From the NCBI GenBank assembly GCA_035610365.1, contig CM069432.1, positions 10,974,001 to 11,038,000 of the forward strand: DNA of 64,000 bases. The letters are read 5' to 3'. The notes under the pieces are model-generated. The model was not told where the DNA came from, made no database searches, and saw only the letters and a list, made by a program, of their open reading frames with translations. A program made the translations under genes and the position numbers. Positions 35,160 to 46,528 of this stretch are shown here, in pieces. Position 1 is the stretch's first letter. Each line of letters begins with the position of its first letter. The DNA comes from Aquatica leii (Eukaryota > Arthropoda > Insecta > Coleoptera > Lampyridae).

Positions 35160-37069
35160 TACAGTGTGTCCGAAAAGTACGGAATATATTATACAGGTCG
35201 ATAAATATGCACTTTACACGAAAAAGTTGTAAATAAAAGTTGTTTATCACTTAGTTATCTACCACCTGGGAGATATCAATTTAAATTTTTGCTGTAAACA
35301 AAATCGCAACGAATAACACTTACATTTTTTTAAATGGCAAGGCACGTCTTTATTATACTCATTTAATAGAGTTTTTTTTTCTCTTTTCAACCATATGAAA
35401 CTTGAATACCTTTACATCAAAAAATTTTCAAGAAAAACAAGGACATGCTAACAAATTTATTTTACTGAGCAGTATTAATCAGGTACGTAATATGTAGCAT
35501 TGAAACAATTGAATGCACTTTAGAACACTGTCACCCTTTGCTATTTGTTAGTGCTTGAAATATGGCTCAATTATCTGAGAAACATAGAATTGAAATTTTA
35601 ATGATTCTGGGATATGGAGATAGAAGAAGAACCCAAGACGAAGTATGTAATTTATTTAATAACTTGCATCCAGAATTAAACATTTCGCAGTCCACGATAA
35701 GCAAAGTTTGGCGGAAATTTCAAGAGACAGGTTCGGTGAAAGATGCGAGTAGAACTGGTAGACCTTTGTCATTAAGTAATGTGGAACGAGAAAATGTGTT
35801 CTTGTCTGTTGAGGAAAATCCACAAATTTCTGTTCGGCAAATTGATAGAGACCATAATTTGAATAAATCGGCTGTACATGACGTTTTAAAAAAAGAAAAA
35901 TTTCATCCTTATAAAGCTTGTGTAGTTCAAGAATTATTTGAAGACGATTTGGACAGAAGGCTGGAGTTTTGTGAAACAAAAACGAACAAACTTGAACGAG
36001 ATGCGCATTTTCATAAAAATATCCTTTTTAGTGATGAGGCCACGTTTTGTTTAAACGGCACAATTAACAAACAAAACACACGTTACTGGTCTTCACAAAA
36101 TCCTCACTGGTATCTAGAAGGACACACCCAATACCAGCAGAAAGTCAACGTCTGGGTAGGAATGATTGGAAGTCAAATTTTGGGGCCATATTTTTTTGAA
36201 GGTAGTTTAACGGCGAATATTTATCTCGATTTCTTAAGATTTGCGTTAGTTCCTGCTTTGGCCGAGTTATTTCCACATGAAGTAGATCCAGATAAACCTC
36301 ATAACAGAATATGGCTTCAACAAGACGGGGCACCTCCACATTTTGGAATTAATGTCCGCCACTTTCTTAATAATACTTTTCAAAATACATGGATAAGCAG
36401 AAGAGGTACGATAGAATGGCCTGCTCGCTCGCCGGATTTAAGTCCACTAGATTTTTTTCTTTGGGGCTATATTAAAAGCAAAATTTATGTAAATAGACCT
36501 GATAATGTTGAAGATTTGAAAAATCGCATTAGAGTTGAGATAAGAGCTATAACTCGAGATATGATTTCAAAAGCAATCGATGGTTTTAAAAATCGAATTT
36601 ACCACTGTCAAATTATGAATGGTTTACATTTTGAACATTTATTGTAAGTTTAGTTTAAATAGATTTTTTTGTTATAACAATTTTATGTAAAGATATTTAA
36701 AGTTTAATATTTGCTATTGTGATAGTGTATTCAATTGTTTCAATGCTACATATTACGTACCTGATTAATACTGCTCAGTAAAATAAATTTGTTAGACATG
36801 TCCTTGTTTTTCTTGAAAATTTTTTGATGTAAAGGTATTCAAGTTTCATATGGTTGAAAAGAGAAAAAAAGACTATCAAATGGGTATAATAGAGACGTGT
36901 TTTGCCATTTAAAAAAATGTAAGTGTTATTCGTTGCGATTTTGTTTACAGCAAAAACTTAAATTGATATCTCCCAGGTGGTAGATAACTAAGTGATCAAC
37001 AACTTTTTCGTGTAAAGTGCATATTTATCGACCTGTATAATATATTCCATACTTTTCGGGCACACTGTA
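35160..37069 (+). mobile_element. IS630/Tc1/mariner-type transposon with ~350-bp inverted repeats, apparently complete
   Basis: The ends read TACAGTGTGTCCGAAAAGTA on the left and TACAGTGTGCCCGAAAAGTA inward from the right, flanked by TA at 35158-35159 and 37070-37071. The inverted repeats continue to about 35518 and 36728, with only scattered differences and small indels. They make up over a third of the 1,910-bp element. The single gene between them is fully open. The combination of matching long repeats and an open transposase suggests a young, possibly active copy. Confidence 0.95.
35562..36647 (+). CDS. IS630/Tc1/mariner-type transposase, 361 residues, intact
   Basis: The enzyme should bind the long terminal repeats and move the element at TA sites. 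Residues 1-70 form one helix-turn-helix (SQSTISKVWRKFQETGSVKD) followed by a GRP-type linker. A second helix-turn-helix lies at about 85-125 (ISVRQIDRDHNLNKSAVHDV). The catalytic triad is Asp158 in ILFSDEATF, Asp255 in LQQDGAPPHF and Asp292 in ARSPDLSPLDFFLWGY, with 36 residues between the last two. This differs from the mariner DD34D and Tc1 DD34E spacings. The start ATG at 35562 is just inside the left repeat and the frame ends with HFEHLL. It is related to the genes at 8363-9421 and 54445-55497. No lesion is visible. Confidence 0.94.
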   Translation: MAQLSEKHRIEILMILGYGDRRRTQDEVCNLFNNLHPELNISQSTISKVWRKFQETGSVKDASRTGRPLSLSNVERENVFLSVEENPQISVRQIDRDHNLNKSAVHDVLKKEKFHPYKACVVQELFEDDLDRRLEFCETKTNKLERDAHFHKNILFSDEATFCLNGTINKQNTRYWSSQNPHWYLEGHTQYQQKVNVWVGMIGSQILGPYFFEGSLTANIYLDFLRFALVPALAELFPHEVDPDKPHNRIWLQQDGAPPHFGINVRHFLNNTFQNTWISRRGTIEWPARSPDLSPLDFFLWGYIKSKIYVNRPDNVEDLKNRIRVEIRAITRDMISKAIDGFKNRIYHCQIMNGLHFEHLL

Positions 37070-37077
37070 TATAGGCC

Positions 37078-37640
37078 CGCGCCTAGCAGTTTTGGCGCCC
37101 TTACGCAAATTTAAAATAACGTCCCAAATTTGTAGTACGTTCATATGTGAGTACAGATACGGGTTAAGTTAGGTATTATTATCTAATATTGAAAAATAAT
37201 TTTAAAAAGTATTTTCATAAATTTATTTTCATTTTTATATTTTACAAGTACAAGCCATAAGCCATACAACTATTTTTTTCATTGAGGTACATAACATAAT
37301 TATAAACTTATAAAAAACTAGAAATGTATTCTAACAGTATTACAATTCAAAATTTTTGTATTTTAGTTTCAAATGTAATATATGATACAAAAGCACAAGA
37401 AATAAAAAAAATATTTCAAACATTAAAAATACTCGTTTATATATTACAGGACGAAATAGATCGACAAATAAAAACAAAACAATATATTATTTTAATAATG
37501 CAACATGTCACCTTTTAAAGGTTAATATCCAGGTATTATTGTTATTAATATTTAAGCTAAGTGAATTGAGCTTTCTGTGCTTTAATTTTTGCAAATTGTT
37601 TAATTAAATCTTCGGTGTCTAATTCTTTTAGCTGGTCCGT
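37078..37640. other. Probable hAT 3' flank
   Basis: A segment GCAGTTTTGGCGCCCTTACG begins near 37086 and resembles a hAT terminal region for the gene that follows. The rest is AT-rich and non-coding. I did not find the matching end or target duplication. Confidence 0.35.
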
Positions 37641-39368
37641 TTCTATTAAAATGATAGCACCATGGTCGATCTTAAATAATTTTTTATTATTTTGAGTTTT
37701 GAAAAAGATCGTTCTGCGGTAGCAACAGAAGACTGCATTGTTAATAAAATACGAAGTATTATGCTCGTATTAGGAAAATAAACCACTAAGTTGTTAATTG
37801 TTATATAATTTAAAGTTTCTTCTGAAGACGTAATAACTTTTTCATCAAAATTTTGTAAATATTGCAATTCTTTAACAAGTTCCACGGCAGTTATGTCTCG
37901 TTCATTGCGAGTTTTGTCGTTTAATAAATTTTCAACTTTTTGACATAATTCTAATTGTTCGTTTTCAGGATAATTTTTAAATTTATCAATAATCCGTAAA
38001 AACGCGAAATTATTAGAGTAAGAAGAAAGTAATTGGAATCTCACATATACTGATGTTATGATTACATATAGAATATTAAAAAAACAAACTTTGAACTTTG
38101 AAGTTTCGTCGTGGATTGGTTCGTCACATTCATAATCAAAATGTTTTTGTTTATTATTATTATATATATACATATATTATTTTCTTTGAATTTAGGTTCT
38201 ATGTCTAAGCTGGATGCTATTTCTTTAGCATCAATCAATAGATCATTAAAATCTTAATCGGAGCGATAAGCTTTCAAAAAATTATTATATTATTTAAATG
38301 ATTACAACACTGAGCAATATCAAACTTCGGTTTTTGAATAATTTTACTAACAATGTTAACTTTACTTAAAATATTATACCACAATATAAGAATACAAATG
38401 AACTCAAAATTTTGCAATTTTTTGGCCAGTCAAATTTTTTACGTTATTTTCAAAGTTTCTTTCGCTTATTTCAAACAGAGCATCATAAACCTCCCCAAGT
38501 TGATACCTTAAAGGAATTATTGCATCTATTCTACTAGACCATCGAGTATCCGATAAAGGTTAAAGTTAAATTTGTTACATTAGATAAATTAGAATACAGA
38601 ATTCACCAGCGTTTAGTAGAACCTGAAAAAAAATACAAACAGTTTTTGAACTAAAGAAAAAAAATTGATGCTTAAAGTATTCGATTTTGCGGCATCATTG
38701 ACGACTAAGTTTAGGGTATGATTGCAACAAGGAACAAAAAAAGCTCGCAGATTGAAATCCAAATTTTTTTTGTAGACCGGTATGCCTACCACGCATATTT
38801 GCCATATTGTCGTAACCTTGACTCCGCAGCCGTTGATATTTTAGCCTTCTTTCTCTAACGCCGACAAAAGAAATTTTGTCAAGCTTTCATCCGACATCAT
38901 CATCATCAGAACAAAATAATAACTAATGTTCTTCTATACTAATTCCCGTGCTCTTTAAATTAACAAATCTTATACAAACTGAAATTTGTTTTTGGTGACT
39001 CGAGTCAGAAGTGCAGTCTAATAATATGGAATAATATTTTGCCTTTTTAGTTAGTTCTAAAATTTTGGATTTGATATTTTCACCGATCAAGTTGATTACT
39101 TCATTTTGTATTTTATCCCCGAGATAGTTTTTGTGATCTTTTATTTGAGAGCGTTTTGTATGTTCTGACATAATCGGACAGAATTTGGAAATCTTTTCTA
39201 TGCATTTTAAAAAGTTACCATTGTTTTCCTCAAACAACTTCCAAGCTAAATTTTGCTGACCTAAAAACTTAATCACGTAGAAAATTCTTTCTATAAGAGC
39301 TTGCCAGTATTTAGTTTTTCTGTTTATTACATTTTGAATTTCAGAATTAATTATTTCATTTTTATTAA

Positions 39369-41750
39369 CCCATTTTATACCACGATGTAAAAATTTTAAA
39401 TTTTTAATTTTTTTCTGGAAATAATGATTAATAGACAAACTAGAAAGATTATGTAATAAATTTTTTTTTGTATTTGTGCTCAACGTCAAATAAATGAGAC
39501 GTCCTCATATGAGGACAATGTGATAATATGTAGGATAAAAAACAAACTACTATTTATGTTTTTATTCTTCTTTATAAAACAATTGTTATTGGTCATGATG
39601 GCTCACAAAACACGGCCTCTCGATGCATAAAGTAATATTACATTTGGTACATTTCCAGTGAGCTTTTTGATGGCATACCTTGCATCTTAGCTGCTTTTCA
39701 AGCTTTCCAGGATAATGACCTGCATCACTGAATTTTAAATCTTGAGTGACGCTTCCAGAGGGTCTGATAGATTTTTTGAAATTTTTCAAATAAAGTCTTG
39801 GTACCTCTCTGGTGAATGCCAGTAAGTCCATGTTTGACTTGGGATTTACAATCTTATATAAATGCCAAGCGTTGACTACTGCAAGATTTATCATGTGCGT
39901 TGCTAAAGACCACCACCACGTTTTCCCATATATAGATATTCTATAATTATTGACGCTCTGGTCAAACAAATCGACGCCACCCATGCAGGAATTATAGTTT
40001 CCATATAGTTTCGGCTGTGGAACACGTACTTTCGCTTTTTTCTTGGAAGACTAACGTTTTACTGAATTAGGTGGAAATACAACATCATGATTGGAAAGCT
40101 TCGTAACGAAATCGTTATCTTTCCACCGCACGCATAAAAGTCCATTAGACTTATCGACTTTATACTCGAATGAGCCCTTTTCCTTTTTTTTTCATATCCT
40201 TACTATTTTTTAAGGGACATTTTCCTATACGATTTTCCCTTACGGTACGAGTTGCTTTGAACCCCATATTTTTCAGTTCCTTCATGAGATCGTAGCTAGT
40301 AAAATAATTATTGAAGTAGACAGTATGATCTGTTGGATGTTCCATAACCTTTAACAAATCTAAAACAACTTTAGATCCAAGTGGGATGTCTGCAGGCCCG
40401 TCATAATTTTTTGCTCTACAGTACACATTGAAATTGAAACAATATCCGGTTGAAGCGCAAAGCATCCAGTCCTTATAACCGAATCGTACCAGCCTCTAAT
40501 GAATTGTTTTGCACTATGGTGTCCATACTAACGCACCATAGCTTCATCTATGGAAACATTCTTATAGAAAATTCCCCATTTCCTAAATTTTTTGTTCAAT
40601 AAGTTTATTAGCGGTCTCAGTTTTGCCATTTTATCTCTTTTTTTTCTAACGTCAAGTTATTTGCAAAATGTAAATATTTCTTTATCTGTTGAAACCTATT
40701 TCTTGACATACTTGCAGCCACAAAGGGAACTTTCGTGTCGTCATCAAGGCTCCAGTAAAGGTGTTCTCCTGGAAGTTTATGGTACTCAGTAAAAATAAGT
40801 ATACCAGTAAAACTTTTTAAGTCTTCAGTTGTTACATCAAAATGATCACTTTTTTGTTTAGCATATACTAGTGATTCATCTTTTATTAGTTCCAATATTT
40901 CCATATCAAATTTTTTTTCGCAAATCTGAAGTGGAGAACATTCAGCCAGAACTTCCTTTAGCTTACATAAATTTGGAAAGGTGTGGTTAGTATCTTCCAT
41001 TTGAATACTTATGTTATCATTTGACCAATCTGGAACCGAAGCGACCTTGCGTTTTTGTCTCTGTCGAGTAGATTTTTGAGGCTGTCGATGAAATTTTTGT
41101 GTTGGTGGAATGTATTCATCATCTTCATTTGGAATTGAAGATATTGGAAACTCTTCATTTGAATAATTTTTCTCATCATTGAGAACATCTACTTCTGGGG
41201 GTATAATAACAATGTCTGCAAAGCGATCGTTGTTCTCTAAATTCTCAACTGCTTCTTCTAAATGCAAGAATCTCCTACCATAAAATGATTTTGTATTTAT
41301 AGTTGGATATTCCATATCTGGAAAGCAAAACACACAATTACATCTCCATGTACATAAATGACCCCATATTCAACAATTGTGCCCAAACAAGGACAGCAAG
41401 ATTTGGGGTTGAATATTTTTTTTATTGTAATTGAAAAATTTATACCAAAAATAAATATGAATTGAGTACTTACCTGAGAACTAATTATGTTGATTTATTC
41501 TTAAAAATAATGTAATACAATGAATATATTCACAATCAAAAAAACAAGTGCCATAAGCTCAAAAGTAGGTTAGGTTTGATACTGTAACGTTGGCTACACT
41601 GAGGACATATATTAGCGCAAATTTAAGTTTACGTTGCTTCATTATTACAGAACACTGTAATCTATTCAGAATCCTAATTTAAATAAAGGTATTCAACATA
41701 AAAATTTTTGAAGTAGGCGTCCTCAAATGAGGACAATGGTATAAAATGGG
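39369..41750 (-). mobile_element. Second piggyBac element, nested in the hAT gene
   Basis: TTAA flanks both sides (39365-39368 and 41751-41754). The inverted ends are identical over CCCATTTTATACCA. A palindrome GTCCTCATWTGAGGAC lies near both ends, at 39501-39516 and 41719-41734. Removing the element and one TTAA rejoins the hAT reading frame in phase. The length is about 2.38 kb. It carries a broken transposase on the minus strand. Confidence 0.94.
39586..41333 (-). pseudogene. piggyBac transposase (second copy), broken
   Basis: The N-terminal frame 41333-40617 has an acidic region and the domain start (FTGILIFTEYHKLPGEHLYW). In the next segment FYKNVSIDEAMVR holds the first catalytic Asp, followed by a stop codon near 40528. 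The frame 40465-40160 has HTVYFNNYFTSYDLMKEL, where the expected second catalytic Asp of 'DNYFTS' is Asn. The frame 39984-39586 starts MGGVDLFDQSVNNYR with the last Asp and ends in a cysteine-histidine-rich domain (CKVCHQKAHWKCTKCNITLC), the usual C-terminal finger. Frame breaks and the Asp to Asn change make it inactive. Confidence 0.9.
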
Positions 41751-42780
41751 TTAAAACGGTTAGAAAAATCTAGCAGTTTTAGAAAATTTTCGATATGTAA
41801 CTTGCTCTTTTCATGAATGTTTAAATGTTCACTTAAAAACTGCCAGTCATTGTAACCAGATTCATTACTAAGGCGAACAGATTTCAAATCGCAGTCATTA
41901 AAATTTTGCAACAGAAGCAGTAAAGTGAATTTTTCTTTCGGAATACAACAACCAAAAATGTTCAATTTTTTCTTTGTTCGGTAAAATTCTAAAGAAGTAA
42001 CTATTGAAAAACTTACGCCCCGACTCCAAACTGTCTTTCGGATAAATATCCTTTTTTTTTGATAATGAGCAGGGCCACGTACTACTAATTCTTGAATATT
42101 ATTAGGACGTAATTTATTTGGTCATAGTGCAGCATCTTTCGAAAGTTGACTCATATTTTCCGTTCTGGTAGTTTTTGAAGGTGTTGATTTCTCATTATCA
42201 GCGGAACTTGAAGTTGTTGATGGATTGCTTTCTAGAAGATCAGTTTCTTGTCTTCTGCTGATACTTGTTTCAAGTACAGGTTCATAATATTGGGATTAAG
42301 TTATATTATTGCTGTTATTAATATTTGGCAAAGCAGACTCGGGTTTTGAAAAAAAAATGGGCATGGTTTTCCAGTTGTTCCTCTCTTTTTATTTTATTCA
42401 GAAAATTTTGGTATCCAGACAATTTCTTCTTTTTTTTCTGACATCTTGTATACTGTAAAGTAATTAATACTTAAGTAAACAAATTGACAAATTATTCATG
42501 AAAAATGGAAATGTTTCGACGTCTCAAACTCAAACTGGAAAGTATTTTCTCAACATTACTTATTTCAAGTTATTTCAAAATTTATAAATTTTTGTAAATA
42601 GTAATATTAGTGCTTATCAATTATTCTGTTTGAATTTACTTCAATTAACAATGTTGTTTCTATAATCAAGATCTATCAATCTAGTTGAGAACGAATGATC
42701 TTCGGTTGAAGAATTAACTAAATGAAGCGTTAAATACGTCAAATTTTTAACAACTTTATTTATAACAATTATAATTATAA

Positions 42781-43772
42781 TTAAAAGTACAATGTGAACG
42801 TAGCTTGAGTTTTATTTTGTTTTGAAGTTGATGGAAATGCGACATGAGGTAAATCTGAACTAGAATTTTGATGAATGATGTTCGAGTTGGTGTGTCGTAT
42901 TTGGTTGATGATGGTGTGGTGGTTCTCGTCAATATGAAGATATGGTTTTATTGAAGATGCATTACTGTGGCCAGTAATCTTAATAAATTCCTGTTTATTT
43001 ATTCCAGATTTTACTAAATTCGAAACAATACTACAACGATGCGAGTGATTTGTCAATTTCCTTTTTTTAACATCTAATCCAATTTTTGCCGCGGAGAGCT
43101 TGGTCCAGTTTGCAAGCTCATTGTGACTTACAAGAGAAATTTTGTACCATTTTCCAGTTGTTTTCCAGTGAGGATTTGCAGTTAAAAATAGTCTATTATA
43201 GATGTAATGTGTGGACTACGTTTTTCTTGCAGTTTGTTGAATAACCTTACTGGACATCGGTCTATGTTTTCCTTGTTAGGCGTAAGCCACTTATTCTCTG
43301 CGCATTTTTTAGCACCACCTACCTTGACAAGTTTTTGTAAATATAGTATTATAAATAATCCTGCCTCTCGCACATCCATCGTTTCATATTTCTTCTTTAA
43401 AATAGTCCGTGATAAAATTGCTTCCTTCCCTACTGGGCCACGCTAATTCAAAAAAAAACAATGTGGAAAAACTTTTTTTGAAGACTTTCTGGAGTATCTT
43501 CGTCAAAGCTGTTTATAAATCTCGTCAATTTCTTCAAGAGAGAATGTTTCAGCGCTTATTTTCCGTTTCTCCGGAATTGATTGCAGCTGCTTGGGTTTGG
43601 TGTTCCTCGCTTCTCGTGCAGCTTTGAAGACTATGTCCGAGAATGGGTAAATTCTTCTGTTATATTTGTTAAAATACAAGTCTTGCACTAACTTGGTGGT
43701 TGTATCCATATCGTTTTGATACAAGATTCCTAAAATAATGAGGTAGCGGCAAGAAAAGTAGCATAGGTACAT
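42781..43772 (-). pseudogene. Crypton-like tyrosine recombinase relic
   Basis: Minus-strand pieces, with at least one frameshift near 43195, assemble into part of a tyrosine recombinase. The frame 43772-43503 contains a helical segment resembling the core-binding N-terminus. The frame 43379-43182 contains KENIDRCPVRLFNKLQEKRS. The next continues NPHWKTTGKWYKISLVSHNE, then TNHSHRCSIVSNLVKSGINK (His-x-x-Arg motif) and ITGHSNASSIKPYLHIDENH (downstream His and the candidate Tyr nucleophile). These are catalytic landmarks of Crypton and DUF3504 proteins. The Arg of the first motif was not located. No terminal repeats are expected for Cryptons. The gene is broken. Confidence 0.72.
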
Positions 43773-43779
43773 TCTTTTC

Positions 43780-44480
43780 AGTTAAGGAAATCATTTCTAA
43801 CTTGTAATTGGTGCATGTGACACTGTTCTTAATGTCTCGTTGGTCTACAACACTATGAAGTTAATTATTATTATAAACTTTGTTTTGACAATGTTGTTTG
43901 TTGCTTTTTTTTACTATGAGTTTTTAGGCTTTTCGGTGCCTCGGCACCGTCGTGCACCACACGACTTTGCCCTTATGTACAGCGCGGGACTGACCATATA
44001 TAGATGTGCTTATCAATTGTTGATTCCCAAATTCGGGACTGTATAATTTCAAGAAATTTTACGTAATTTGTTTTTTTTCACTTATACAAATTGAATTGTT
44101 CTTGTAGTTAATTTTAGGTTGGAGAAAAATTTTTTACTTTTTTGAAAGTGCAGAATGCGAACGTGAGCCGACAACTTAAGTCGAACAAATTTCTATAGAA
44201 AAGAAGTAAAATGTATTGTTGAAACTATGTGCTTAACACAAACATAGCACTTGTATGGAACGCTGTTGAACTTTTTATTACTAAATTTAATTCCGTTGCA
44301 TTCAAACAAACTTCAATTTTTATTAGGTTCATTTTTATGTTTGTCTATTTATTTTAGTACATTAAAATTGTTTGTTAAACAAACTTAACACATTGAAATT
44401 GTTAGGTGAAAACGTATTTACTAATTAATGCAATATATTTTGCTCAAAATTTCTAATAGTTATATTAAAAGTTTTAATTT
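43780..44480. other. Non-coding stretch
   Basis: No gene. A small palindrome, GGTGCCTCGGCACC, occurs at about 43934-43948 but has no further context. Confidence 0.4.
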
Positions 44481-44489
44481 AAACTGAGA

Positions 44490-45385
44490 AAAAAAAGTAT
44501 ATAAACAAACATTTTAATTCATGTAACACTTTTTATATAAGAAACAAAAAAATAAGAATAATTTAAATTGTAGAATTAAAATGTATGTCTAATTAAAATG
44601 TTACATGAATTAAAATGTTTTTTGATAATTATAATTTTTCAATTTTAAATAAAGAATCGAAATTACTAACAAATATATTAATTCTGAATTAAAATGTTTG
44701 TTGATAATTTTAATTCTTCAATTGTAATTCTTCAATCAAACATTTTAATTCGTAATTAATGCTTGTTGGTAATTATAATTCTTGATTTCAAACTGAAGAA
44801 TTAAAATTATCACCAAATATTTTAATTCAGAATTAATATGTTTGTTGGTAATTTTAATTCTTTATTTAAAATTGGAGAATTAAAATTATTAACAAACTTT
44901 TGAATTTAGAATTATTGCTGGTTAGTAATTTTAATTCTTGATTTAAAATTGAAGAATTAAAATTATCAACAAACATTTTAATTCAGAATTAATATGTTTG
45001 TTGGTAATTTTAATTCTTTATTTAAAATTCATAAATTAAAATTATCAACAAAAATTTTAATTTAGAATTACTATGTTTGTTGGTAATTTTAATTCTTGGT
45101 TTAAAATTGAAGAATTAAAATTATCAACAAACATTTTAATTTAGAATTAATGTTTGTTGGTAATTTTAATTCCTGATTTAAAATTGAAGAATTAAAATTA
45201 TCAACAAACATTTTAATTCAGAATTGATATGTTTGTTGGTAATTTTAATTCTTGGTTTAAATTGACAAATTAAAATTATCAACAAAAATTTTAATTTAGA
45301 ATTACTATGTTTGTTGGTAATTTTAATTCTTGACTTAAAATTGAAGAATTTAAATTATCAACAAACATTTTAATTCAGAAGTAGC
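44490..45385. repeat. AT-rich tandem palindromic satellite, ~83-bp period
   Basis: About ten units alternate TTTGTTGGTAATTTTAATTC and its inverse GAATTAAAATTATCAACAAA, joined by TTATTTAAAATTGAA and TTTAATTCAGAATTA spacers. Each unit is therefore itself a hairpin. The first units are more divergent than the later ones. It is followed by a short zone rich in GTACGT (45391-45450). No coding sequence is present. Confidence 0.8.
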
Positions 45386-45459
45386 ACACTTCGTACGTAC
45401 AATGACGTACACTGTACATACGTTAATGTACGTAAACTGCACGTATGTAATATGTTACG

Positions 45460-46520
45460 TAATTAAGTTACTTTTTTTCTGTAAGTTTTTTTTTCTAAAT
45501 ACAATTAGTTGAAGTAGTATTAATTGGCAGAAATTGTTTGGTATGTTCTACGACATTCATCATACTTGCCAGACGCTGTTTCTAAGCTCTCAAAAGGAAA
45601 TCAGTTAAATCAATCATTAATTTAGTGTTGCATGATACTTGTTATTCTTAAATTAGAATACAATCTGCTCCATATAAAGAAAAAACGTAATATTCCTGAA
45701 AGTTAATATATTATTTATCATTTGTGGAGTATCAATCGATACATACTGCTTTTAATTTTAATAAGAGTGCAGTCGATGAACTCGACAAAAAAACGAATAA
45801 AAATATTTTTTATTTTAGTATTTTAGTTTTAATATTAAGCTTACGCTGGAACGCAATGCAGGAATAAATTCTTTGATACTGCTGCAGACAGAGCATTCGA
45901 CTCTACTCTGCAGAGCAATTCAGTTTTGAATCGCTTCGTTCCCAAAGCGTGTAACTATTGATCTTTGTGTTTTTCTACAGACAGAATAATGTAACAATTA
46001 AAAAGTTTTTCTAAAGGTGAATATGGATAATTATAGTTGCTTCGGTCATCGCGTAGTTTTTTTTAATTATGTAAACACACCGACTATCTACCTCTCCCTA
46101 CAAAAGTGAAAAAAGTTGGTTTCGAGTAATTAGTTTTGTTTCTGTTTTCGTTATTTCTCCACTGCAAAGAAAGCCAAATTGTAAGTTTTATTCTAAGAGT
46201 GTTCTAAACAATCGCGTGTTGTGAAAATTTAATGTTAAGCTTAGAAAGAGAGCTTCTGAATACAAATGAGAAAAATGGTTAGGGAATTATGGATTTAACG
46301 TCAATGAAGTCACTTATAATCCTGGCATTAAATTTAAATTACTAATAAATTGGTCGAACTATGAAATAAAATATTAACTATCGATTTGAAACTATTGTGT
46401 TCGTTTTTCTTTTTGAATTATTTAATTTTGTCAATTATTGTTTAGTTTGTAATAGCATAGTTTTTTAACCGAACGTTCTACTGTTGGCTTTTTCACTCCA
46501 AAGTTCTAGGGCAGTGCTTT
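45460..46520. other. Non-coding stretch
   Basis: Unremarkable AT-rich DNA with no gene or repeat that I can support. Confidence 0.45.
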
Positions 46521-46528
46521 TATTTTTA

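Larger units (their letters stand above)
37646..42444 (-). pseudogene. ZMYM-type hAT transposase split by piggyBac
   Basis: The likely start is ATG 42444 (MSEKKEEIVWIPKFSE). Next comes a TTF/ZMYM-type region: PNKLRPNNIQELVVRGPAH, then MFGCCIPKEKFT and NDWQFLSEHLNIHEKSKLHI (41965-41755). The gene is interrupted at TTAA by the piggyBac element and resumes at about 39364 with KNEIINSEIQNVINRKTKYW. The core follows with YYSILLDCTSDSSHQKQISV, then a decayed middle (38900-38200). The C-terminal frame at 38173-37646 holds MQSSVATAERSFSKLKIIKN, the hAT dimerisation domain. Stops and frameshifts besides the insertion show the gene was not functional. Confidence 0.87.

Noticed and set aside
44490..45385. 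CRISPR-like array
   Set aside because: The units are AT-rich palindromes without distinct spacers, in a eukaryotic transposon-rich region.
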